Assembly: GCF_023554105.1 (NCBI RefSeq)
Contig: NZ_JAMJWE010000021.1
Location: 1-60,953, forward strand
Source: Brucella sp. 21LCYQ03
GTDB lineage: Bacteria > Pseudomonadota > Alphaproteobacteria > Rhizobiales > Rhizobiaceae
Direction of reading: 5' to 3'
DNA: 60,953 nucleotides
Shown here: positions 36,262 through 45,309 of the stretch, piece after piece
How the letters are laid out: every line of letters starts with the position of its first letter
Position numbering within the stretch: position 1 is the first letter of the stretch
The notes under the pieces: model-generated
The model's database searches: none
What the model was told of the DNA's origin: nothing
Seen by the model: only the letters and a program-made list of their open reading frames with translations
Position numbers and translations under genes: made by a program

Positions 36262-36986
36262 AACTGGCCACAGTGCTGAAGATTGGACTGCTGTCTTTTC
36301 TTTGCGCTTTTATATTAAAGCCAGAGTGGTTCCATAACTTGCTGATACCTTTTACACGCAACAATTCACCAGCCATCTATACGCAAAATTCCCTTTTGGC
36401 ACTGACGATAAGCCATCTCACACTGGTTGGTTTGGCAACACTTTCTGCAACAATTATAGCGGTAACTCTTGGAGTTTTAGCGACGCGCCCAAGTGGACGC
36501 GAGTTCCTGCCACTATCGCGGTCTATCGCAAACATCGGTCAAACATTTCCACCCGTTGCCGTACTGGCGATCGCTGTACCAATATTTGGCTTCGGCTCAG
36601 TTCCCGCTTTCATAGCGCTGTTACTATACGGTCTGCTACCCATCTTCGAAAACACGCTAACTGGTTTGAGTACTCTTGAGCCGTCGGTGGTTGATGCAGG
36701 CCGTGGTATGGGTATGACCAATCAGCAATTATTATTCAAAGTTGAGCTTCCACTGGCGCTCCCCGTTATTATATCAGGCATACGTTTGACAGCTATCATC
36801 TCGCTATCTACAGCAACCATTGGATCGACCGTCGCTGCGAGTACACTGGGTGAAGTAATCGTTGCAGGGCTTGTATCCGGGAACACGGCATTTGTATTAC
36901 AAGGCGGCTTTATTGTTGCAGGGTTGGCAATCTTAATTAACGCAATATTCGTTCATATTGAACAAAGATTGAGAGCTAATGATTAA
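36258..36986 (+). CDS. yehW: Osmoprotectant ABC transporter permease (YehW type)
   Basis: 242 residues, like YehW (243). A first helix (8-24) is followed by the five-helix core. The EAA loop reads LEPSVVDAGRGMGMTNQQLL and is followed by ELPLALPVIISGIRL. Last gene of the operon, overlapping the ATPase gene by 4 bases. It forms the heterodimeric channel with the YehY-type permease. Confidence 0.9.
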   Translation: MKLATVLKIGLLSFLCAFILKPEWFHNLLIPFTRNNSPAIYTQNSLLALTISHLTLVGLATLSATIIAVTLGVLATRPSGREFLPLSRSIANIGQTFPPVAVLAIAVPIFGFGSVPAFIALLLYGLLPIFENTLTGLSTLEPSVVDAGRGMGMTNQQLLFKVELPLALPVIISGIRLTAIISLSTATIGSTVAASTLGEVIVAGLVSGNTAFVLQGGFIVAGLAILINAIFVHIEQRLRAND

Positions 36987-37122
36987 AAGTCATAGCTTCA
37001 TTATATCAGGATATTCCTTGAAACATTAAAAACATTCAATCATTACTCTATACGACAGAATCTAGAAATTCTTCGAATTCCTTCCTGCTATTCAAGCTGT
37101 TATACTTTGGCAACCTGAATCT

Positions 37123-37146
37123 CCGATCTGGATTTAATCAGATCGG
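37123..37146 (+). terminator. Terminator between converging genes
   Basis: Arms CCGATCTG (37123-37130) and CAGATCGG (37139-37146) with an 8-base loop. A T-rich run, ending in TTTTTT near 37161, follows on the plus strand after about 10 bases. It lies between the converging yehW and mscS-type genes and probably ends the osmoprotectant operon. Confidence 0.55.
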
Positions 37147-37189
37147 CGTTCTAAATATTTTTTAATACGTATCTCTTCCGAAAAATGCT

Positions 37190-38242
37190 TCAAACCTTTC
37201 GAGATGCGCTCTCTGTGTCAACAGGGTCTAGCTTCGGTTCAGAGGTTTTGTCAGGCTGAATATAAAGCGTTTCTGACGAAAATGCGAAATCTGCTCCGTG
37301 CGAATGAACGATTTCAATAATCTTGAGATAAACTTCTTGCTGAGCGTCGAGCCATTCGGCCCAACGCGTTGTCTTAGTAAAGCAATAAACCATTATATTG
37401 AGGGAAGAATCCGCAAAAGCATCAAAATAGACCAGCAAACTCTGTGTTTGGTCGATTTTCGCATTGCTTTTCAGCATAGACCTTATGTCGTCAACGACCC
37501 CGGAAATTTTATCGGAGTCTTCATAGCGCAAACCAACTGAAGTATTAATACGTCGGTTGGTCATACGTCCTGGATTTTCAACGCTAATCGTCGAAAAAGC
37601 TGCATTCGGAACATATAGAGGACGGTTATCGAATGTCGTAATCTTTGTAATCCGCCAGCCAATTTCGACAACAGTGCCTTCGATATTTCTGTCTGGTGAA
37701 CTGATCCAGTCGCCAATGCTGAACGGTCGATCAAAATATAACATCACACCAGAGAACAGGTTACTCAACATATCTTTACCGGCTACGCCGATTGCAATGC
37801 CACCAACACCACCAAATGCCAGAAGCCCGGAAAGTCCAATCCCAAAATGCTCGCCGAAGAGCAGCACGATGAAAAGAAATATTGCCAGCTTTAATATGCG
37901 CGCAATCATCCGTGCCGAAGTCACGTCATTTCCACGGTTAATCTGGCCGTGAGTGAGACGATCTATCAGCTGGAAGATTTGCTGCATGGCGATCAGAGCC
38001 ATGATGAAGGCAGATACCGTATTGATAACTTGAGGGGTAATAGCCGTTATTCTATAATCAGCAAGCAGCATATAAGCAACTTGTCTCAACGTCATGATAA
38101 GTCCGAACATGGCGATGACGAATGTGATATGGGCAAAAATACTTCTGGACCAGCCTTTTTTATGCCGGATAAGAAACCAGAACACAAAGGCGGCAATGGT
38201 AAAAAGCAGAATAATTCCAGCTGCTATCCAATATTTTGCCAT
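37190..38242 (-). CDS. MscS-family mechanosensitive channel
   Basis: 350 residues. Four or five hydrophobic helices come first. The last is the glycine/alanine-rich pore helix ([20 protein letters not shown]). The beta domain ([58 protein letters not shown]) and a C-terminal alpha/beta part follow. Such channels release solutes on hypo-osmotic shock. Next to an osmoprotectant importer this makes biological sense: uptake at high and release at low osmolarity. The C-terminal tail ([17 protein letters not shown]) is a short disordered end. Confidence 0.92.
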   Translation of the reverse strand: MAKYWIAAGIILLFTIAAFVFWFLIRHKKGWSRSIFAHITFVIAMFGLIMTLRQVAYMLLADYRITAITPQVINTVSAFIMALIAMQQIFQLIDRLTHGQINRGNDVTSARMIARILKLAIFLFIVLLFGEHFGIGLSGLLAFGGVGGIAIGVAGKDMLSNLFSGVMLYFDRPFSIGDWISSPDRNIEGTVVEIGWRITKITTFDNRPLYVPNAAFSTISVENPGRMTNRRINTSVGLRYEDSDKISGVVDDIRSMLKSNAKIDQTQSLLVYFDAFADSSLNIMVYCFTKTTRWAEWLDAQQEVYLKIIEIVHSHGADFAFSSETLYIQPDKTSEPKLDPVDTESASRKV

Positions 38243-38265
38243 TTTAGCCCCCCTTCATTCGCTCG

Positions 38266-39795
38266 TTATTGCCCTGCTGAAACTCCGGGCAAATTTGCGC
38301 TCGAACTTGATGTCAAAGCCCCGGTGAAGAACGCAAGATTAGCTGCTGCAATCAAAGAAGCCGCATGTGCATCCGTTTGAGCGAGCTTTGCGTCAAGCAA
38401 CGAATTGTTGGCTTCATTGACAATGGTAATTGTACCAAGCCCGTTTTTGTAGGATTCAAGTGCTGCATCAAATGCTGTACCAGACGTTTGAACCAGAACA
38501 CCTGCAGCCTTGTTGGCAGCCAAAGATGTTTTCAAAAGATTAGATGCAAGAACGATTTCGGCAACGGCATCGAGCTGTACCTTACGGAAGGTCTCGGACG
38601 CTGCATTTCGCGTCGATTCAGCACTTTTAAGCTGTGCCGCACGAAGTCCACTGTCGTATAGTGACATCGTAGCACCGACCAAGATTCCCGCTCCGGATGA
38701 CTGATTGCCAATCGATGGCAAGCTGCCAGCCTCAAAACGATTGTTCGTGGAAGCCAGAGCACCAGCCACGAAAACTTTTGGCATGAATTCAGCCTGAGCT
38801 ACTTTTATGCCCGACTTGCTTGCCTGCAAAGCAGCATAACTAGCAACAACATCTGGACGCCTTGATAAAGCCGCTTCGACGGCTTGCTGGGTGACGCCTT
38901 CAAACTTAGCGGGCAGCGATCTTTTCATCGAACTTTCGACATTGATGTCGAGCATGGCATTGACGCCCATCGATGCTAAAAGTGCCTGATAAAGATTTTG
39001 CTGTTGTCCCTGCGATTTCACAAGCCGCAATTCAGATTGTGCAACCTGCTGCTTTGCGAGGGCCAATTCAACAGTTGTAGCGCGCCCTTCATTCAGCTTC
39101 GCCTGCACCGCAGCGAGAACCGCTTTGCTGTTACGCATAGTCTGTTCAGCAATCCGATGCCCGGCCACAGCTGCACTATATTCATAGTAGGTGCGGGTAA
39201 CATCAAAAATGACTTTCTGATGCATTGCATTAAAAGTCACATTCGCAGCGAAGGATACTTGTTTTGCAGCATCTGCTAATGCCACACGCTGGCCGAAATC
39301 AAAAACCAGCCATTGTAATGCAATCGAAGGAGCGACGCCCTTCAACGTTGTATTGACTGTTCGTTCACCTATGAGAGGAACGTCAACAGGCGTACTTGTC
39401 TTTTGAACACCACCAATCACGTTCGCTGTGATTATGGGCAGCATCGTTGCTTCTACCATACCTACAGCAAGAGCGGCCTGACGCGCCTTTTCCCAAGCAT
39501 TGCGTGTGGTTGGATTGCTGCGCTGCGCAAGATCGATTAACTGCGCAAGATCATAAGACGAACGCGTATCAACAGACACGGGGCTGGAAATGAGTGCCAG
39601 TTCAGGGTTCGATGGAATACTGAAATCTTTTGCACCTGTAGTACTTTCAGGATGTGCATTTTTACTCTGAGCAGGTTTCCACGGCTGATCAGGCGACGCC
39701 GGAGCAAGCTTCAGCGCTTCTGTCGCACAGCCGCTCAGTATGAGAACAAAAATTGAAAGCAGCGCAACGGATTTCAGCTTTTCAGGTTTTTTCAT
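38266..39795 (-). CDS. TolC-like outer-membrane efflux lipoprotein
   Basis: 509 residues. Lipoprotein signal with lipobox LSGC (Cys23). The body shows the duplicated OEP helices of NodT/OprM-type factors (ALAVGMVEATMLPIITANVI, later RRPDVVASYAALQASKSGIK, AEFMPKVFVAGALASTNNRF). It forms the outer-membrane duct for the exporter encoded just upstream. Its start overlaps the FUSC gene stop by 4 bases. It is the last gene of the four-gene export operon. Confidence 0.92.
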   Translation of the reverse strand: MKKPEKLKSVALLSIFVLILSGCATEALKLAPASPDQPWKPAQSKNAHPESTTGAKDFSIPSNPELALISSPVSVDTRSSYDLAQLIDLAQRSNPTTRNAWEKARQAALAVGMVEATMLPIITANVIGGVQKTSTPVDVPLIGERTVNTTLKGVAPSIALQWLVFDFGQRVALADAAKQVSFAANVTFNAMHQKVIFDVTRTYYEYSAAVAGHRIAEQTMRNSKAVLAAVQAKLNEGRATTVELALAKQQVAQSELRLVKSQGQQQNLYQALLASMGVNAMLDINVESSMKRSLPAKFEGVTQQAVEAALSRRPDVVASYAALQASKSGIKVAQAEFMPKVFVAGALASTNNRFEAGSLPSIGNQSSGAGILVGATMSLYDSGLRAAQLKSAESTRNAASETFRKVQLDAVAEIVLASNLLKTSLAANKAAGVLVQTSGTAFDAALESYKNGLGTITIVNEANNSLLDAKLAQTDAHAASLIAAANLAFFTGALTSSSSANLPGVSAGQ

Positions 39796-41711
39796 ACCTT
39801 GCCGCCTGCCAAAAGTTCTTCCATATGCGCAAGATGCTCATCGATTTTAGTTGCCCCCTTATTTTCTGCTTCCTCAAGAGAAACAGTATGACCTTCCGGT
39901 AGAATTTCGCTTGGCATATCATCAGACTTTATGCGTGACGAGAGTGCATTCAATCTCTCAACAGCATCGGGCATGATCTCACCAGAAAAGTAGACTTCCT
40001 TATTAAGTGAAGCAAGCTGATCAACAATGCCATCAAAGGCTTTTTCAAGTTTCTCTGAAGGACGAAGAGACGCAGGCTCGAACGGCAACAGATAAAAGCA
40101 ATATCTCACGTCACTCAAAAGACGTTCCGTTTCAGCGACTGTTGCAATCATCTTAGATCGTTCATCTGGTGTCGCGGACGCAACTTCCGCCAATTTGTGG
40201 GCCGCATCCGAAAGGCGCTCGCGGATCACGGTAACAACTGGCGCAGGCCATATCAGTGTAGAAACAAGATAAACGGCGAAGTTTCCGACCAGAACACCGA
40301 CGATACGGTCGCGTGCCGAATCCATATCGGTTGTCGGACCAAAGCCCTGTAATACGGTTAAAGCAAATGCGAGACCGATCTGAACCCCGCCATAGGAAAC
40401 TTTTTCACTGCCTGCAGATACCCAAGCCGCAAGAAGAGCGACCGCAAAAACCAGAACCATCAAGCCGCCAATGGACTCCAGCTGCGGCATGAGAAATATA
40501 ATTGACGCAATCCCAATAGCAGCCCCGATAAGACAACCCGTGATACGCAATGCCAATTTATGAATTGTATCGCCCGCGGTGCCAAGAGACGCGACATAGC
40601 AGGTCACCATCGCCGTATGGATACCTTGCCAATCAATCGCCGCGTAAAATACATAACAAGCAATTGCAGCCAAAGTGGTTTTAAGAGCGAAGCGCTGATA
40701 AATAGGGTTGGTAAAAGCATCGGCAGCAAAAAAGCTGTCACCGGCACCCTTTTTATAGTCTGTCTTCTCACTCCCCGATATATTGCTTAGCGCCTGCAAA
40801 ATACCTGCCTCCTGCCTGTGGAGTGAAGGCTCAGGCGATATTTCAGGCGAAGGAAGTGGTGCATCTTTATCCAGCGCCTCAACAACTCTGTCGATTTGCC
40901 GAATGTAATGTTGCCGGTTTGCATCCGGCGTATCTGCAGGAAGAGAGGCCGCTGCAAAAAGCAACTGATACGATGCAGGAATATCGGTTTGTATTCGAGC
41001 TAGTCTTTTTCCAGTGGTTTGATGCAGTATTTTTACAAGCATCGAACGTTTATTCTCGTCGTCATTGGCTGCGGCTAGCTTCTCCCGCAGCCACGGATCC
41101 ATCAAAGGATTTATACTTGAAAGTGCATTACGTGCCACCAAGAGGCGCTCACGCAATTCATCGCGCAACAATTTAAGACTCCACCGGCCAAAAAATAAGC
41201 TGAAACCCGCAATGACAAACATGGGCATAATGGCCATTTCCCATGCAAACCGCAAAGCAACAGAAATAACGCCATTAATCGGAACCTGACTAACTAGACT
41301 CAAAATGAAGGCAATAATCAGCGCGACAATGCTACCGCCCTCGCCGAGTTTACTGGCAGCACCAAGGAAAATAAAAATAAATGAGACGAGAATCATAACA
41401 AGAATGCGCAGCAGCGCAGATTCGATCGTCCATTGCAGCACGGGGACCATCAACGCTACCAGAATGGTAATCGCAATAACGGCGGCCACCGAGACAACGG
41501 TATTTTCAGCGCCATCGGCCTTCATCAGAAAAATGACGAGATAGCAACTAATTGCGGATTCCGGGATTTCGAAAAACATCGCAACGCCGGCAACAAGCGC
41601 GCACACCGCTGCCACGCGCCATGACGTTGCCATGCGCCCCGGAAAAGGCGCCAAATCCGCTAGGGTTTCGCGGACTGCATCCCAAAGTCCGTATTTAGCA
41701 ATCATTGCCAT
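39792..41711 (-). CDS. FUSC-family inner-membrane exporter (AaeB type)
   Basis: 639 residues, close to AaeB (655). Two blocks of about five to six hydrophobic helices (roughly 30-175 and 345-490) are each followed by a cytoplasmic helical domain. FUSC-type exporters such as AaeB push aromatic carboxylic acids out of the cell with an HlyD-type adaptor. Gene order DUF1656, HlyD, FUSC, OMF is the usual one for this system. It overlaps the HlyD-type gene by 17 bases and the outer-membrane gene by 4. The substrate is not known. Confidence 0.9.
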   Translation of the reverse strand: MAMIAKYGLWDAVRETLADLAPFPGRMATSWRVAAVCALVAGVAMFFEIPESAISCYLVIFLMKADGAENTVVSVAAVIAITILVALMVPVLQWTIESALLRILVMILVSFIFIFLGAASKLGEGGSIVALIIAFILSLVSQVPINGVISVALRFAWEMAIMPMFVIAGFSLFFGRWSLKLLRDELRERLLVARNALSSINPLMDPWLREKLAAANDDENKRSMLVKILHQTTGKRLARIQTDIPASYQLLFAAASLPADTPDANRQHYIRQIDRVVEALDKDAPLPSPEISPEPSLHRQEAGILQALSNISGSEKTDYKKGAGDSFFAADAFTNPIYQRFALKTTLAAIACYVFYAAIDWQGIHTAMVTCYVASLGTAGDTIHKLALRITGCLIGAAIGIASIIFLMPQLESIGGLMVLVFAVALLAAWVSAGSEKVSYGGVQIGLAFALTVLQGFGPTTDMDSARDRIVGVLVGNFAVYLVSTLIWPAPVVTVIRERLSDAAHKLAEVASATPDERSKMIATVAETERLLSDVRYCFYLLPFEPASLRPSEKLEKAFDGIVDQLASLNKEVYFSGEIMPDAVERLNALSSRIKSDDMPSEILPEGHTVSLEEAENKGATKIDEHLAHMEELLAGGKV

Positions 41712-42747
41712 TATGCACTGTCACAACGGCTGAGGCGCCAGAGCGGGTAAGCTCTGCTGGAGGGTCAATGAGCTTTACACGCACCGGAAAGCGCTGCGCT
41801 ATGCGCACCCAATTCAGGTTTTTTGGCACATAAGGCAAATTGCGCGGTATGTTGATGAGATCCTCAGATGAAACACCCCATCCTATACCTTCGACACGGC
41901 CTTTAACCACGATAGAGCTATCGGCCAGAATTCTTACAGCAGCGCAATTGCCGACCTTAATGCCGCGAAGCTCTGTTTCAGGGAAGGTTGCCGATGCATA
42001 CCAGCTCGATGTGTCAATCAATGTAAACACAGACTGGCCCGGTGCTATGATCTGCCCGGTACCATGATTTGATCCCACGACCCTGCCATCATGAGGCGCC
42101 GTAACGACTGCGTTGTCCAGATTATGCTTTGCCAATGCAAGAGCAGCTTGTCTTGCACGTACTAATGCCTGAGCGCTGTCAAGCGTTCCCACGAGCGTTG
42201 TGGCAGCCTCAGCCTGCTTAACCGCTTGTGTCAGACTGATTTGAGCATCATTGCGCAAGGTCTTCGCATCATCGACCTGCTGGCGCGTCACATAGCCCTT
42301 AGGACTGAGAGCCTCCAGGCGCTTTAGCGTCGCTTCAGCCAAATCGAGATTGGTTCTCGCACGCACCACCTGCTGATCGGCAATCATTGCATTTTGTGAT
42401 TCAGCTTTCACCGCACGGCGTTGACTATCAAGTGCCCCTTCAGCCATTGCGAGGTCAGCGGCAGTTTGATCAACCAGAATCTGGAGTGGCACCGGATCAA
42501 TGGAAAACAGCAAATCGCCTTTTTTGACAGCCTGATTCTCTTCGACATTAATGGAAATAATCTTCCCCGGAACGGTCGCAGCAATATTAACAATATTGGC
42601 ACCGATAACGGCATCATTAGAAAGCGGATTTTTGTCGGCTTCACGTAAATAAAGCCACGCCATAACAACTGCAACGATGATTAATATCCCGGTAAGAAGG
42701 ACACCAACGATGCTGAACTCTCTTTTACTATAGGGATTTTTTTCCAT
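41695..42747 (-). CDS. HlyD-family periplasmic adaptor (AaeA/EmrA type)
   Basis: 350 residues. One N-terminal membrane helix (about 13-31) is followed by a split biotinyl-lipoyl domain (NIAATVPGKIISINVEENQA and TAPHDGRVVGSNHGTGQIIA), a helical hairpin and a beta-barrel. It links the FUSC pump to the TolC-like factor. The stop overlaps the FUSC start by 17 bases, so the two are translationally coupled. It follows the small DUF1656 gene after 2 bases. Confidence 0.92.
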   Translation of the reverse strand: MEKNPYSKREFSIVGVLLTGILIIVAVVMAWLYLREADKNPLSNDAVIGANIVNIAATVPGKIISINVEENQAVKKGDLLFSIDPVPLQILVDQTAADLAMAEGALDSQRRAVKAESQNAMIADQQVVRARTNLDLAEATLKRLEALSPKGYVTRQQVDDAKTLRNDAQISLTQAVKQAEAATTLVGTLDSAQALVRARQAALALAKHNLDNAVVTAPHDGRVVGSNHGTGQIIAPGQSVFTLIDTSSWYASATFPETELRGIKVGNCAAVRILADSSIVVKGRVEGIGWGVSSEDLINIPRNLPYVPKNLNWVRIAQRFPVRVKLIDPPAELTRSGASAVVTVHNGNDC

Positions 42748-42749
42748 TC

Positions 42750-42989
42750 TTATCGACCATACACAAAAAGCGCGAGGCCACAGGCAATCGCAATAACGAT
42801 TGCTGTATAGGCAGTCAGACGAAACGGAAGAACATCATCAAGACCAATGCGAATCATGACAACACGCACCAAAATAGTGATCACAACCGCAATCAAAAGA
42901 CATAGCATCCAAGACGGAAAATATGCCCCCAATAAAGAAAATGACGGACCTGACACCGACGAGAATTCTCCGCTAAGTAGCCTGCTCAC
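42750..42989 (-). CDS. DUF1656 small membrane protein (AaeX type)
   Basis: 79 residues from a GTG at 42989; a GTG about 12 codons further in is also possible. Two hydrophobic helices (about 26-47 and 57-76) fit the DUF1656/AaeX family, which occurs beside FUSC exporters and has no settled function. First gene of the export operon. The palindrome TCACAC-N5-GTGTGA at 42986-43002 overlaps the proposed start. Confidence 0.8.
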   Translation of the reverse strand: MSRLLSGEFSSVSGPSFSLLGAYFPSWMLCLLIAVVITILVRVVMIRIGLDDVLPFRLTAYTAIVIAIACGLALFVYGR

Positions 42990-43002
42990 ACCCCGCGTGT
43001 GA
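42986..43002. promoter_or_regulatory. Palindrome at the 5' end of the exporter operon
   Basis: TCACAC (42986-42991) and GTGTGA (42997-43002) with a 5-base spacer form a perfect 17-bp dyad. It overlaps the first possible start codon of the DUF1656 gene. If the start is the inner GTG, the dyad lies in the leader and could be a repressor operator. No regulator gene for the exporter lies in the window. Confidence 0.45.
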
Positions 43003-43270
43003 TAGATTCTTATTTCTATTACATAGTTACGGGAAGGCTATAACGGCGGCAAGAAGCAAATACAATTAAATCCAATAATTGCTCAACGTTTGGCGTAATG
43101 CGCAAAACAAACCTGTTAACCTAAGCGAAGTTAAGCGTCACATTCTTTTCCGATACACGCCAATCCATCTGCACTATTAACGGTTGATAGAATATTTTAG
43201 AGAGAAATCTACTTGATACTGATTGAGTGACGAGCGACAGTTTATTTCGGAAGATGCGGGGCTGACTAAG

Positions 43271-44740
43271 ATGCGTTTTAATAGCAAAAAACTGAACTTC
43301 GGTGAAAAATACGGGCATTTACACAATGGCAATCTTTGTCAGTGCCATAGCGCCGAAGCGCGTAGTATCAATGATCGCATGACAACCGCCATGTCGCGCC
43401 GATCCTTCATAATCGGTGCCGGTGCGATCGCGGCAGCAGCGGGATCTGGCTTGGCAAAGCCTGCATTCGCGCAAGCTCCCGATAAACCAATGTTATTGAA
43501 AAATATTTCTATTTTTGACGGCGTCACAGATAAGCTTGTCGTTGGTAAAGGTATTCTGATCAAAGACGGAAAAATCGAAGCATTTGTTGATGAAGGAAAT
43601 GTAGTCAATGATGCAACTGTGATTGATGGCGCAGGCATGACGGCCATGCCGGGACTTATAGATATGCATTGGCATACAATGCTTGCTGCCATACCGATGA
43701 CTGTCGCGATGACTGCGGATATTGGCTATCTTTATCTGGTCGCTGCGCAAGAGGCTGAAAAAACTCTGATGCGTGGCTTTACCACGGTGCGCGACGCAGG
43801 TGGCCCATCTTTTGCACTCAAACGTGCAATTGATGAGTCAAGATTTATGGGACCGCGCATTTATCCAGCTGGGGCCATGATTTCACAAACATCCGGGCAT
43901 GGCGATTTCCGTATGCGAACGGATATACCAACCAGTCAACAATCAAATTTAAGTGCGGCGGAAAAAGCCGGAATATCCGCAATCGCTGACGGCAGCGACG
44001 AAGTTTTGCGGCGCACGCGCGAGCAATTGATGCTTGGCGCAAGCCAGATCAAAATCATGGTCGGAGGCGGCGTATCGTCTTTCTATGATCCACTGGATTC
44101 CATCCAGTTCACCGCCGCGGAAGTTCAGGCAGCAGTCAATGCTGCATCCGACTGGGGCACCTATGTTTGCGCCCATGTGTACACATCTGCTGGCATCAAA
44201 CGTGCTATCGACAACGGCGTACAATGCATCGAACATGGACAGCTCGCCGATGATGAAACCATTCGTCGTATAGCAGGTGAAGGTGTGTGGTGGAGCATCC
44301 AGCCTTTTCTGGCAGATTCAGATTCCAACCCCAAAAGCGTACCCGAAGCGCGTGCGCAACAGATCCGTATTGCCGAGGGAACCGTACGCTGCTTTGAACT
44401 TGGTCAGAAATATAATGCTAAGATGGCATGGGGAACCGATGTCGTTTTTAACCCGCAAGGAACAGCCTCGCAGACGCGCCAATTGGCAAAAACCGCACAG
44501 TGGTTCGGCAATTTCGGAGCCTTGAAAATGGCGACCTCTACAAACGCCGCGCTTCTTAAATTGAGCGGCGACCGTAATCCTTATAAGTCGGCACTCGGCG
44601 TACTGGAGCCAAAGGCTTATGCGGATATTCTCCTGGTCGATGGAAATCCACTTAATGATATTTCGCTGATTGCCGACCCCGATAAAAACTTTCGATTAAT
44701 TATGAAAGACGGCGTGATTTTCAAAAATACTCTTTCGTAA
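43271..44740 (+). CDS. Tat-exported amidohydrolase (imidazolonepropionase/prolidase-like)
   Basis: 489 residues from the ATG at 43271, which has GGGG upstream. The ATG at 43379 would start right at the Tat motif but has no ribosome-binding site. Tat signal MSRRSFIIGAGAIAAAAGSG ends near AFA. The mature enzyme has the amidohydrolase metal motif DMHWHTM, later ICxxVCAHVYTSAGI-type (here YVCAHVYTSAG), CIEHGQ, and WGTDVVF with the last metal Asp. The family hydrolyses amide or ester bonds in imides, dipeptides or lactams. With the longer start, an unusual CQCHSAEAR stretch precedes the signal. Substrate unknown. Confidence 0.85.
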   Translation: MRFNSKKLNFGEKYGHLHNGNLCQCHSAEARSINDRMTTAMSRRSFIIGAGAIAAAAGSGLAKPAFAQAPDKPMLLKNISIFDGVTDKLVVGKGILIKDGKIEAFVDEGNVVNDATVIDGAGMTAMPGLIDMHWHTMLAAIPMTVAMTADIGYLYLVAAQEAEKTLMRGFTTVRDAGGPSFALKRAIDESRFMGPRIYPAGAMISQTSGHGDFRMRTDIPTSQQSNLSAAEKAGISAIADGSDEVLRRTREQLMLGASQIKIMVGGGVSSFYDPLDSIQFTAAEVQAAVNAASDWGTYVCAHVYTSAGIKRAIDNGVQCIEHGQLADDETIRRIAGEGVWWSIQPFLADSDSNPKSVPEARAQQIRIAEGTVRCFELGQKYNAKMAWGTDVVFNPQGTASQTRQLAKTAQWFGNFGALKMATSTNAALLKLSGDRNPYKSALGVLEPKAYADILLVDGNPLNDISLIADPDKNFRLIMKDGVIFKNTLS

Positions 44741-44757
44741 GCGTTACGGAAAATCGG

Positions 44758-45150
44758 TTAATCCTCGGAGCGATCCGAGGTGAACCGATCACGCTCGTAT
44801 CGACTTTTCACTGGGAACTCCGGTAACCACGTCTCTCGCCGCATCATCCAAAGCTCATAAGTGGGCTTGAACTGATCGGGCGCATCCAGCGATCCGAGGT
44901 TGATTTCAACTTCATCGCCCGACTTTGAAAATACGGAAGAGCCACAATTCGGGCAGAAATATCGCCCTTGATAGCTGTTCGTTTTCCCCTCAATTATCAC
45001 AGCGCTCTCCGGGAAAATCGCAGACGCATGAAACAATGCACCATGATGCTTACGGCAATCGAGGCAATGGCAGACACCAACCCTGTAAGGATTGCCAGAA
45101 GCTTCCAGTCTGACGCGACCGCACAAGCAACCACCAGTAAACTGTTTCAT
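44758..45150 (-). CDS. GFA-family (Gfa/CENP-V fold) zinc protein
   Basis: 130 residues. Zinc-binding cysteines are seen in GGCLCGRVRLEA, CHCLDCRKHHGA and YFCPNCGSSVF, the full set for this fold. The family is named after glutathione-dependent formaldehyde-activating enzyme, but most members have no proven reaction. It is a single gene that converges with the amidohydrolase gene. Confidence 0.88.
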   Translation of the reverse strand: MKQFTGGCLCGRVRLEASGNPYRVGVCHCLDCRKHHGALFHASAIFPESAVIIEGKTNSYQGRYFCPNCGSSVFSKSGDEVEINLGSLDAPDQFKPTYELWMMRRETWLPEFPVKSRYERDRFTSDRSED

Positions 45151-45309
45151 CTCTGCCTCTCCTCTGCGAGCCGATTACCGGCTTTTATCATACTAAAAGA
45201 TAATAACCGTTTGAAACGATTCAGTTCATCATGACCGCGTGGAGAAGTGTGCGGAAGTTGGAGGAGAACATCCGCGCATATCAGCAAAAATGCTGTTGGG
45301 AGGAACCCT

